Shown here: positions 1 through 8,433 of the stretch, piece by piece
How positions within the stretch are numbered: the first letter of the stretch is position 1
Layout of the letters: every line of letters begins with the position of its first letter
Assembly (NCBI RefSeq): GCF_050948215.1
Contig: NW_027489033.1
Location: 62,001-126,000, forward strand
Source: Halictus rubicundus
Taxonomy: Eukaryota; Arthropoda; Insecta; Hymenoptera; Halictidae
Direction: 5' to 3'
DNA length: 64,000 bases
The notes under the pieces: generated by a model
The model's input: the letters and a program-made list of their open reading frames with translations, nothing else
The model's database searches: none
Told to the model about the DNA's origin: nothing
Made by a program: the position numbers and the translations under genes

Positions 1-481
1 AAATAAAGATGATGTATGGGAAAAAACATTTACCACCGACGGGATAAGAACCCCAGCGTATCCGCTCCTTAGTTCGACACACGTCCGGCGATGTTACAAA
101 ACTTTACGAACATTCTGGTATATATCACACAAAATACAATTTATTCTTTCTCTTAAATCACATTTCTTAGGTCAAAGAATTACTTGTTTCAATTTAATAA
201 TGCTAAAAATTACTTAATATATAGCTGCGATAAAACCAACAAGTGTAACTTTCCTCCTAATAGCAAAAACGTCGAAAAAATTCGGTTTTTATTGTTTTTT
301 GACGATGATGTCCCACAACAAAAAATCTAAAAAAAATTGACGACACTGCCTGTTATAGTACTTTAACAAGGAACTAAACAGTAGAATAGCATGTTTTCAA
401 ATTTTTGAGAAATCTGCATTTTTCCGATTTTTTGGAGGTTTTTCATTTTTTGTTTACGACCACAGTTTGTAACAAAAAAAT
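1..481 (+). repeat. Leader module shared by all 14 units
   Basis: AT-rich sequence with many A and T runs. A stop-free frame of about 80 codons starts near base 2 without an ATG. It is broken in units that have CACG instead of CACACG near base 76 (units 2, 3, 6, 7, 9, 10, 13 and 14), so coding is unlikely. It ends at the A-run (474-480) next to the L-to-M deletion point. No known element end is recognised here. Copies begin at each unit start. Confidence 0.8.
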
Positions 482-1622
482 CTGAAAAAATTATCAAAAA
501 TCAGCCTTAGAATCCAAAATATGTCACATTTTTTTCAGAATTTTAGAAAGCATCAGAGTGCGGGAAATACGCGGAGAAGCGCGAAATCTAATTTACCCTG
601 TAACTAACCTCATGGGCAAGATAGGGGGTTGAAATTTTACTCAGAGGGGTTTTTCCTCTAAGGGCAGTTTTGACCATAAATCGGCTAGGCCCTTTTAAAA
701 GGATCTGATGTCTACGTTCAACACTCGTCATACTTTCTGTTTAGTTAATATTTTAATCTAAATCTTTTTTCAATTTGCAATTGTTGGCTCTTCTCCATGG
801 ATAACAGTCGATCTTTTATACGATGGTCCAAAATCATGCTAACTACCAAATAATTCGTAGTGGCAGCAAAGTTAAATCTACTTCCTAGCTCGACAATTAA
901 CGCAATTATATAACGCAATTTTTCCTGCGTTTTCATTACATGTCATCTAGTAAATTAATCTATCTAGCTTGGCAGAACAGCTGAAGTCGTTTGGTCGATT
1001 TATAAAAAAAGTTATTCTGATTTAAAGTGTCTGCCATCAATTATGAGACTGACTGCATAATGTATAACGAGAAGCGGCCGCACGTTTCTCGCTAAGCAAC
1101 CTGCGCTATCTCCATGTTTATAATTGTGCAGTGTGAAAATGGTTTACTGCCTTTTTGGTTCGTTATCTCGGCCATTTCTTCTAAAAAGTGTACTTCCGTA
1201 CAATGGGACAGTAGGGCTCTCATCAGCGAGCTAAGGTTTATGACCGGCTCTCGCCTGCACTCGCCCACTTAGGTCACCCGCTCTGAGTATTTAATCTACC
1301 GGCACGCGTATGCGTTTTGCTCTTCCTCCCTCCCCATCGAGCCACTAGCTTAGTTATTCATTATCGAAAAATATAAAAGTCTAAGACAATCTATTCTCAG
1401 GTTAGTTAGCTCAGATTCTGTCAAACAGTTTTTCTCAGCTTACCAGAATTCAGTCTTTTGACCTTTGGTGCGAGTACCAGTGTGGCGGCCTGTGCAAAGC
1501 GCACGCCGACGAACCGCCAGCATACATTGTAGACGCGGCGGCGACCTCGTATAAATACACATCAATATTATACAATATTGTTTATATACCCATTCCTTTC
1601 AAAAACTATTTAACGAAGCTTA
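482..1622 (+). repeat. L-only module, no recognised gene
   Basis: Present only in the six L units (copies begin near 10729, 19767, 32113, 47678 and 57917). A minus-strand open frame of 63 codons at 745-936 is seen in all six with a single D/H difference. It matches no family I know and is probably spurious or a decayed transposon fragment. Bases 653-705 resemble, in reverse complement, 6712-6760 near the unit end (TTTTGACCA, CGGCTA and CCCTTTTAAA in order). This suggests the inverted repeat once extended further out. The 1020-1560 part is richer in GC than its flanks. Confidence 0.7.
1372..1400 (+). promoter_or_regulatory. Possible core promoter (TATAAAAG plus TCAG initiator)
   Basis: TATAAAAG at 1372-1379 is followed by TCAG at 1397-1400, a spacing of about 27 bases from the TATA start to the A of TCAG. 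Arthropod core promoters often use a TATA box about 30 bases upstream of a TCAGT-like initiator. No gene follows it, so it may be the relic of a second LTR or a chance match. The same motif pair recurs in every L unit. Confidence 0.25.
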
Positions 1623-2011
1623 ACGTTAATTTTTAACATTATAAACAATTTTGCAACAACACATTTTTACGACTGTACACTGAACCCCGGAGTATAATAT
1701 AAAGGAATATATAAAATACCGTTCTTTACAGATCACACAGCTAGTTATTTACATAAATCTAGGAAATAGTTGTTATTGCATAATTATTTTCAATAAGGGT
1801 TATAGAAATTCTGAATCAACATTTCACTATCAAAATATATAATAAAACATCGCAAACATTTAGCATTGTCAATATACTAAAATGCTTGATAATATCGATG
1901 TGCTGATCTTCCCGCTGTAACTCGCATCATGTCATTTTACGCCTGATTTTATTTCGAGCAGCTCGCATCGGTGCGGATAGCTCGCATCGTGCGAGTACTC
2001 GACTCGACTCG
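1623..2011 (-). repeat. Left arm of long inverted repeat, unit 1
   Basis: This is the reverse complement of 6263-6646. The 350 bp AT-rich core differs at only a handful of places by eye (about 97% identity). The outer GC-rich part, made of CTCGCATCG and GACTCGACTCG motifs, is more diverged. The arms are about 4.25 kb apart within the unit. The right arm exists in all units but the left arm only in L units, so a left arm also faces the previous unit's right arm across about 2 kb. Confidence 0.9.
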
Positions 2012-2037
2012 CACAATCGAGCCGAGCTAAGCTCAAC

Positions 2038-2120
2038 CAGAGTTGGGCAAAATGTTTATCTAAATAAAAATTTCGAGTAACGAATAAAAGATAAAAAAAT
2101 TTTTATTTCCTTTTGGTATG
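2038..2120 (+). mobile_element. Truncated left end of a hAT-like DNA transposon
   Basis: It starts CAGAGTTGGGCA, the reverse complement of the TGCCCAACTCTG end at 4579-4590. The similarity continues inward (TAACGAATAAAAGATA on both). It is cut by the LTR at 2121. CAG-starting termini with GGGCA are typical of hAT elements. No 8 bp target duplication is evident: AGCTCAAC lies on the left and GGCACACC to the right of 4590. Copies start at 12280, 21324, 33716, 49235 and 59468. Confidence 0.7.
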
Positions 2121-2687
2121 TGTTGTGGTTTGGGTGTTCAGTAAAGGATTCACCCAATATAACAATAACCATTTATTAAATAAGCAACAAAAACTCAACG
2201 ACGTAACAAGGAACAAAGAAAATGAAATAACAATGAAACAAGAACTACGGATAAACGACTATACGAACAACTGACGGCGAATGACGACTTCTCACAACGA
2301 CTGACTGACTTGAACTGACTGACTGACTGACCGACCCTGTCATCCGTCAGAATCCGCGCTTATATCCTCCAGGAATTTCCTTCGAACAAGAAAACTTCTG
2401 GAGTGGGGATGTCGCTTCCTGTACGTGCCCCTTGGAGAAAGTTCGTGTCCTTGCACCGAACATCCGTGTCCTGGCGAAAGTCAAGGGTTGGCGGCCAAAT
2501 GTGCACGCCAAGGAAAAACCCCGAACCTGGTCGCCAAATGTGCACCCCAGGTAGGAACAGACTTCCGGCGACTAAGTGTGCGCTCGGGAAGAGCTTGGGC
2601 CTGGCGACCAAGTGCGTCCAAGGTCCCAGCCCGCAGACGACGCTCCTACCTGGGTCCGATCAACCCTTCTCCAAGGGGTCCGCCACA
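2121..2687 (-). mobile_element. Solo LTR of an LTR retrotransposon, unit 1
   Basis: Read on the minus strand it begins TGTGGCGG and ends CCACAACA. In between it has TATAAG (2364-2359), TCAGT repeats 30-40 bases further on (2330-2311) that look like an arthropod initiator and R start, and AATAAA (2177-2172) near the end. This is the U3-R-U5 order of an LTR of about 565 bp, perhaps Ty3/Gypsy, though the superfamily cannot be decided without coding sequence. U3 contains two small inverted repeats sharing the loop CCAAATGTGCAC (2490-2513 and 2526-2553). The start could be 2121 or 2124. There is no target-site duplication: GTATG precedes and TTACT follows. No internal retrotransposon sequence is attached. 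Confidence 0.75.
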
Positions 2688-3056
2688 TTACTTGAATATT
2701 GTATTTATTCTTTTTTTTTATTCTATAACTATTACAGAATATATTTTGTTGAATAATCATTATTTTATAAATATCGCAAGAAGTTCCAAATTAATTAATT
2801 ACACCTATAAATTATCGATTATAAAATAATGATTACAATGGTGAACAATATGGAAAATAAGAAGGCAATAAGAGTGTAATGAAATTATACAATAAAAGAT
2901 AATTATTTTCATTCTACGCATTATACGTTTATTTATTGCCTCTGTCACTGACGTTTTTTCCATAATTCACGAGCAAATGTTCTTTTAGTTCCACAACCGA
3001 CGACAGTATCTCGACATTAGGGCCGTTACCGACCGCTCCCAGCACCCACCTGGCAC
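2686..3056 (+). repeat. Direct repeat copy 1 (L only), abutting the LTR
   Basis: It aligns from CATTACTTGAATATTG to CACCTGGCAC with 5761-6196, differing at scattered sites and lacking about 65 bp (the GCGAGCGCGGCATGTTTAG region) of the other copy. It starts exactly where the LTR stops, so its left flank has been replaced. Copies in the other L units begin near 12928, 21972, 34350, 49883 and 60116. Confidence 0.85.
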
Positions 3057-3085
3057 CCACTTTGAGACTCGCAGTTTAACACGGG

Positions 3086-3095
3086 GGCTGGCAGT

Positions 3096-3164
<69 letters not shown>

Positions 3165-3209
3165 GGGTGCACTGATCCACCGACCAGATATATATAAAGA
3201 CTGACAGCC
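3086..3209. repeat. TA microsatellite (31 repeats) inside an imperfect palindrome, unit 1
   Basis: GGCTGGCAGTCTTTATATA on the left and TATATAAAGACTGACAGCC on the right are inverted copies around a short GTGCACTGATCC-centred loop. The TA run (3099-3160) sits in the left arm. Confidence 0.92.
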
Positions 3210-3782
3210 TTACGGGAGAATGTGTCGCTCGAAAAATACGGTGTTGTCTACCGCTCTCTAGGATAGATTTTGGCTGGAGTAAGAAACAGAAGGCCAACGA
3301 CGGTATCTCGTCGGTGCAGAAGACCACTAAGGAACTTCTCGTCGCTGAGAAGGTGAATCATCACGGACCCATATCGATTATCAAATGTTACATTCTCCGA
3401 CAAACGTATTCAAATTAAAAAGATATTTTTTTTTAGTGTTGCTTTTTAAGATCTAAAATATTAAAAGTAAAACTAATATCAAGGACGAAAAATTCGTCAA
3501 AATATTTTACGTAAGAAATTATTAAAGCATAATTTTAGGAAAATCAATTTCTACTTCCATATGAGATACCTTAATTTGTAATTTAAAAATATTTCATGAA
3601 CAAGCATTATTTCCTTACACTTTTTTTTTATAGATAACTGTTCCAAGAATCGATCTGTGGGAACAGAAATATGTTGAAAACCAGAGTAGCGTTTATTTAA
3701 CGTACTATTCCGAATAGTATAGAGTTTGAGAGAGAATCACGTGGATGAATTAATATAATATAAAATAATATAATTGTAGAAG
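3210..3782 (+). repeat. AT-rich L-only stretch without recognised gene
   Basis: It starts with a moderately GC-rich 150 bp and then becomes AT-rich with a T-run near 3621 that varies by a base between units. CAGAAGACCACTA (3308) recurs at 4736 in the spacer after the hAT-like element, a possible trace of an older duplication. I see no splice-supported exon or element end. Confidence 0.6.
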
Positions 3783-4590
3783 CAAAGATGGGCAAATTTT
3801 TATTGAAATAGACATTTCAAACAGCGAATAAAAGATAAAAAATGATTTGTTACGCGTCAAATAAAAATAATTATGTTATCTCTATTCCGCACGTAATGAA
3901 TTTATTCGACGAATAAAGATTTTTTTATAAAGACCGACCAACAGCCTACAATGTAAGCAGATGGAGAATCCAACATTATTGGCAATTTATGCTTTTATGT
4001 TTTTAATCAGAACAATATTGTTAATACGAATGAGTTGTAGAGCTCATCCCGATCAAAATGAGTCTAAACACGACATCATTTGGACTGTCTTTAATGAGAT
4101 TGTAATTTTTATCGTAACATTACGTATCAGTGAAACTTGGTCGATTACACCCGAATTTGATCTCATTTTCATCAGGAAAATCCCCTCCATTCGCTCGTCA
4201 CAATTTCATGAGGATATATTGCACAATCTGAAAGTTTAAACTTTCATACGTGCGCGATTCTCCATCCGTTTACATTGTATGTCGTCTGTCGTCGCTGGGT
4301 CTTTGAAGCTCGGCACTCGGCAAAAGTTATTCGAGCATTTATTTGAAGCCTTCGAATAAATGATACAGATGAAAGATGAAAAAATTTCTCGTAGTTTGAA
4401 TAAATCCGCTTCGAATAAAAAAAAGTATCTTTATTCGTCGGATAAATTCTCGTCGAATAAAATTATTTATTCGATACTCGTCGAATAAGGATACCTTTTT
4501 TATTCGAACCTTCGAATAACGAATAAAGATGAAGTATCTTTTATTCGAATCGTTATTTAAATAATTTTTATCTAATAATGCCCAACTCTG
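3783..4590 (+). mobile_element. 808 bp non-autonomous hAT-like element, unit 1
   Basis: The left end CAAAGATGGGCA resembles the outer end at 2038. The right end is TGCCCAACTCTG. Both ends share the internal GAATAAAAGATA motif. At least eight copies of TCGAATAA or TTATTCGA crowd the last 240 bp (4352, 4411, 4453, 4468, 4481, 4499, 4512, 4541), like the subterminal motif clusters that hAT transposases bind. A 92-codon open frame (3961-4239) resembles no transposase, so the element would need one supplied elsewhere. The flanks TGTAGAAG and GGCACACC are not a target duplication, so the insertion is old or rearranged. Confidence 0.65.
4230..4245. repeat. Perfect 16 bp palindrome at the L-to-M breakpoint
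   Basis: GAAAGTTTAAACTTTC equals its own reverse complement. In the other L units the outermost pair is altered, leaving 14 bp. The same 16-mer begins the retained element piece in every M and S unit (7481, 17662, 26758, 30010, 39098, 42350, 45573, 54669). Confidence 0.9.
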
Positions 4591-4798
4591 GGCACACCAG
4601 AATGACTGGCATTCAAAAGGAGAGAATATCCGTCTACGACACATATAATGTTGCACGGAGAAGCGGACAGCGAAACTAGAGAAGCGTCCTCCCCGAGGAG
4701 TGGGCCACACATTGTCGGCTATATCGGTGTGAGACCAGAAGACCACTACTAATCCAATCACAAAACTTCTTTATTTTTCGTTATTTTTTTTTTTTTTA
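4591..4798 (+). repeat. Spacer between hAT-like end and direct-repeat pair
   Basis: A moderately GC-rich 150 bp followed by a T-run (near 4786) whose length differs between units. A minus-strand open frame crosses it into the hAT-like element, but it differs in length between units (121, 140 or 172 codons) because of small indels, so it is not a conserved gene. The units 3, 12 and 14 form lacks four bases and has several shared substitutions. Confidence 0.6.
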
Positions 4799-5183
4799 AC
4801 TTTTACCAACATATTCGTGACATTTTTCTGATTAAAATGAAATCAAATATGATATAATTCCGACGATAATTGCTTGTGTAATGAACGATTGATGTTTCGG
4901 ACGCGAAAAAGGACAGCGTATGGGAAAGAAAGAGCCGCGGAGAGTCGAAGCGTTCGGAAAAGATGAAAGACTGGCGTGAGCTCAGGCCTTTAAATAAAAA
5001 AATAAACTTTTTCATTATTAATTATTTTTCTATCGGACTTTCACCAACATACTCGTGGCATTTTTCTAAGGAAAACGGTACCAAATATGACAAAATTCCG
5101 ATGATATTTACTTGTGTAATGAACGACGGAAGTTTCGGACGCAAAGAAGGACAGCATATGAAAAGAAAGAGACGCGGCGAGTC
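4799..5183 (+). repeat. 148 bp direct-repeat pair with 238 bp period, unit 1
   Basis: 4799-4946 and 5037-5183 align with about 25 differences by eye (about 83% identity), including the shared blocks TTGTGTAATGAACGA and TTTCGGACGC. On the minus strand both read a related stretch around SFFASETS and VHYTS, because most changes are transitions. An 88 bp non-repeated segment separates them. It may be a small element inserted next to its own copy or an old local duplication. The family is not recognised. Confidence 0.85.
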
Positions 5184-5760
5184 CTTCCCGTCTCGAGTTC
5201 GACAGCTTGGTTTTCGCCGCGGACAAATAGATGTGGTTACTAATGTATATGTATTGACAATTACTCACAGAAAGTTAAATTTATTTAACAATACAATTAA
5301 TGATTATACATAAAGTTTATTGCTGATAAAATATAAAGAATATTAAATGTATAGAAACAATTCTATAAGGTATAAAAAATAGCAATCAATACAATTATAA
5401 TTAAAACTTAAAATGACAGACACTTTTCAAAACTTTTATCTGTACCTCTATGTTAGGGATACAGAAGCTGAAAATTTCATCGAAATCGGTTGACGGAGAA
5501 AAAAACAACGTGCATTGCAAGATATAAGAATCTGTGTATCTGTGTGTCTGTACAAATAGCAATAATACTGCCACCAAATAGCTTTATATGGATAAGATCC
5601 GTCGAAAGTTAGTTTCATTACATAACACTTTTATTTCGTTACTACCTTTACTTGAATAATTGCAGTCCAGCATTAGAAGTGGTATTATCGGTTAAATAAG
5701 TAAAAAAATAATTTTCTGTGTTTGTTACTACGGATCACAATAAGAACGATTGAATTTTGT
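5184..5760 (+). repeat. Spacer with transposon-like 3' phrase, L and M units
   Basis: It contains AAATTTCATCGAAATCGGTT (5477-5496) followed by TGTGTATCTGTGTGTCTGT. Such phrases are frequent in non-coding ends of insect transposons, but no complete element can be drawn. Only the last ~180 bp is retained in S units, from AATAATACTGCC (5568) onward. No gene is seen. Confidence 0.5.
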
Positions 5761-6196
5761 CATTACTTGAATATTGTATTTATTCTTTTTTTTTATTCTA
5801 TAACTATTACAGAATATATTTTGTTGAATAATCATTATTTTATAAATATCGCAATAAGTTCCAAATTAATTAATTTCACCTATAAACTATCGATTATAAA
5901 ATAATGATTACAATGGTGCACAATATGGAAAATAAGAAGGCAATAATAGTGTAATGAAATTATACAATAAAAAATAATTATTCTCATTCTACGCATTATC
6001 CGTTTATTTATTGCCTATGTCACGGACGTTTCTTCCGTAATTCACGAGCAAATGTTCTATTTAGGTAGCGAGCGCGGCATGTTTAGCGATGTTGGTATTT
6101 GAGATCAGTGATAGTTCCACTTTCTTAGTTCCACAACCGACGAGAGTATCTCGACATTGGGGCCGTTACCGACCGATCCCAGCACCCACCTGGCAC
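5761..6196 (+). repeat. Direct repeat copy 2, present in all units
   Basis: It starts CATTACTTGAATATTG and ends CACCTGGCAC, and includes the extra ~65 bp bounded by TAGTTCCAC near its right end. Variants separate subgroups: GTTCTTTTTGTTTATTC in units 5, 6, 8 and 9, and TTCATTCTATAAC in units 4, 7 and 11. A T-run near 5786 varies in length. No gene is recognised. Confidence 0.85.
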
Positions 6197-6262
6197 TAGG
6201 CCTGCAGCCAAGCTCGCATATGCGAGCCGAGCTCGGGTCCAGTCGAGCCGGGACTCGCTTTT

Positions 6263-6646
6263 CGAGTCGAGTCGAGTACTCGCACGATGCGAGCTGCTCG
6301 CAACGAAGCGAACGGCTCGAAATAAAATCAGGCGTAAAATGACATGATGCGAGTTACAGCAGGAAGATCAGCACATTGATATTATCAAGCATTTTAGTAT
6401 ATTGACAATGCTAAATGTTTGCGATGTTTTATTATATATTTTGATAGTGAAATGTTGATTCAGAATTTGTATAACCCTTATTGAAAATAATTATGCAATA
6501 ACAACTATTTAGATTTATGTAAATAACTAGATGTGATCTGTAAAGAACGGTATTTTATATATTCCTTTATATTATACTCCGGGGTTCAGTGTACAGTCGT
6601 AAAAATGTGTTGTCGCAAAATTGTTTATAATGTTGAAAATTAACGT
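6263..6646 (+). repeat. Right arm of long inverted repeat, unit 1
   Basis: It begins in a CpG-rich patch of CGAGTCGAGTCGAGTACTCG-type motifs and continues into AT-rich DNA. Copies occur in every unit: 9511-9892, 16467-16851, 18546-18930, 25540-25923, 28792-29175, 30894-31275, 37880-38263, 41132-41515, 44378-44762, 46457-46841, 53451-53834, 56699-57080 and 63655-64000 (cut). Two forms exist: CTCCGGGGTTCAGTG in units 1, 5, 6, 8, 9 and 12, and CTCCGGTTCACTG in the others. The first matches the left arms more closely. Confidence 0.9.
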
Positions 6647-7002
6647 GAAACCAAGTTGGAAGTTGGAAGTTCCAACAGCCTGTCATTCGGTACTGTGCAA
6701 GTATAGGTGATAAGATTTAAAAGGGCATAGCCGATTAAGATGGTCAAAACAATTGGAACCGCAAAAAGATTCCATTTCAAACAGTATTGATTTCTTGATT
6801 TTCTGGAAATGACAGACGTAGAGTTCAAAATTCTTTTCACGGAATCTTACCAATTTTCACAAGCAATTTCATATCTGGCGGAAATCGTAGACGAACACAA
6901 TAATATAAATATTCATTGCCTAATCAATGTTACTTCAATATTTTTAAAACATTAAAAAAATATTGTTAAAATCACATGAATAAATAATATAAGAAATTGA
7001 AA
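6647..7002 (+). repeat. Tail module shared by all units
   Basis: AT-rich. It holds the tandem doublet TTGGAAGTTGGAAGTT (6657-6672) and a minus-strand 66-codon frame (6640-6840) with a hydrophobic middle, seen in all 13 complete copies with one N/K difference in units 2 and 13. On the minus strand GGTAAG follows a short open stretch near 6857, a possible donor site, but no exon pair can be made. No function is assigned. Confidence 0.6.
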
Positions 7003-7480
7003 AAATAAAGATGATGTATGGGAAAAAACATTTACCACCGACGGGATAAGAACCCCAGCGTATCCGCTCCTTAGTTCGACACGTCCGGCGATGTTACAAA
7101 ACTTTACGAACATTCTGGTATATATCACACAAAATACAATTTATTCTTTCTCTTAAATCACATTTCTTAGGTCAAAGAATTACTTGTTTCAATTTAATAA
7201 TGCTAAAAATTACTTAATATATAGCTGCGATAAAACCAACAAGTGTAACTTTCCTCCTAATAGCAAAAACGTCGAAAAAATTCGGTTTTTATTGTTTTTT
7301 GACGATGATGTCCCACAACAAAAAATCTAAAAAAAATTGACGACACTGCCTGTTATAGTACTTTAACAAGGAACTAAACAGTAGAATAGCATGTTTTCAA
7401 ATTTTTGAGAAATCTGCATTTTTCCGATTTTTTGGAGGTTTTTCATTTTTTTACGACCACAGTTTGTAACAAAAAAATCA

Positions 7481-7842
7481 GAAAGTTTAAACTTTCATAC
7501 GTGCGCGATTCTCCATCCGTTTACATTGTATGTCGTCTGTCGTCGCTGGGTCTTTGAAGCTCGGCACTCGGCAAAAGTTATTCGAGCATTTATTTGAAGC
7601 CTTCGAATAAATGATACAGATGAAAGATGAAAAAATTTCTCGTAGTTTGAATAAATCCGCTTCGAATAAAAAAAAAGTATCTTTATTCGTCGGATAAATT
7701 CTCGTCGAATAAAATTATTTATTCGATACTCGTCGAATAAGGATACCTTTTTTATTCGAACCTTCGAATAACGAATAAAGATGAAGTATCTTTTATTCGA
7801 ATCGTTATTTAAATAATTTTTATCTAATAATGCCCAACTCTG
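7481..7842 (+). mobile_element. Left-truncated hAT-like element in M unit 2
   Basis: It keeps the subterminal motif cluster and the TGCCCAACTCTG terminus but has no left end. It begins at the palindrome GAAAGTTTAAACTTTC fused to the leader. Equivalent remnants are 26758-27119, 39098-39459, 42350-42711 and 54669-55030, each 362 bp. Confidence 0.7.
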
Positions 7843-8048
7843 GGCACACCAGAATGACTGGCATTCAAAAGGAGAGAATATCCGTCTACGATACATATAA
7901 TGTTGCACGGAGAAGCGGACAGCGAAACTAGAGAAGCGTCCTCCCCGAGGAGTGGGCCACACATTGTCGGCTATATCGGTGTGAGACCAGAAGACCACTA
8001 CTAATCCAATCACAAAACTTCTTTATTTTTCGTTATTTTTTTTTTTTA

Positions 8049-8433
8049 ACTTTTACCAACATATTCGTGACATTTTTCTGATTAAAATGAAACCAAATAT
8101 GATATAATTCCGACGATAATTGCTTGTGCAATGAACGATTGATGTTTCGGACGCGAAGAAGGACAGCGTATGGGAAAGAAAGAGCCGCGGAGAGTCGAAG
8201 CGTTCGGAAAAGATGAAAGACTGGCGTGAGCTCTGGCCTTTAAATAAAAAAATAAACTTTTTCATTATTAATTATTTTTCTATCGGACTTTCACCAACAT
8301 ACTCGTGGCATTTTTCTAAGGAAAACGGTACCAAATATGACAAAATTCCGATGATATTTACTTGTGTAATGAACGACGGAAGTTTCGGACGCAAAGAAGG
8401 ACAGCATATGAAAAGAAAGAGACGCGGCGAGTC
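8049..8433 (+). repeat. Direct-repeat pair, unit 2
   Basis: Carries GAGCTCTGGCC and TGTGCAATGAACG, markers shared with units 10 and 13. Confidence 0.85.

Larger units (their letters stand above)
1..7002 (+). repeat. Unit 1, long (L) form, subfamily La; reference unit
   Basis: This unit has the complete set of modules and 31 TA repeats. It shares La-type markers with units 5 and 12 in its left half, such as GACCAG beside the TA palindrome. Alone among L units it has the perfect 16 bp palindrome GAAAGTTTAAACTTTC (4230-4245) that also marks the M and S junctions. Its middle may therefore be closest to the copy that gave rise to the shortened units, or may have been converted by one. Its right arm carries the CTCCGGGGTTC form. 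Confidence 0.9.

Noticed and set aside
20..90. tRNA-like or SINE box B candidate in the leader (minus strand GGTTCTTATCC)
   Set aside because: No matching box A at the right distance and no cloverleaf; the match is partial.
2..230. Possible decayed exon: 80-codon stop-free frame in the leader
   Set aside because: No start codon, a stop just upstream, and a 2 bp indel between units shifts the frame.
745..936. 63-codon minus-strand frame conserved in all L units
   Set aside because: The copies are recent duplicates, so sameness is no evidence of coding. No family resemblance, partner exon or promoter is seen.
2403..2829. Overlapping 117- and 134-codon plus-strand frames
   Set aside because: They run antisense through the LTR and out into AT-rich DNA, as expected by chance in a GC-rich LTR. 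They are shadows of each other in two frames.
3076..3327. Minus-strand frame with an IY repeat
   Set aside because: It is only the translation of the TA microsatellite.
3961..4239. 92-codon frame with hydrophobic segments, in six units
   Set aside because: It lies inside a non-autonomous transposon, has no transposase or other motif, and its conservation is explained by recent amplification.
2038..4590. One 2.55 kb hAT element spanning both ends
   Set aside because: The interior holds an LTR, a piece of the 436 bp repeat and a second, better-placed left end at 3783, so two separate element pieces explain it better.
4339..4761. 121-172 codon minus-strand frame across the hAT-like end and spacer
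   Set aside because: Length and amino terminus change between units through small indels, and the frame crosses a transposon boundary. No conserved protein is supported.
6640..6840. 66-codon minus-strand frame with a membrane-like stretch, in 13 units
   Set aside because: It is AT-rich and short, overlaps the inverted arm, and has no homolog I recognise. Hydrophobic runs are common in T-rich frames.
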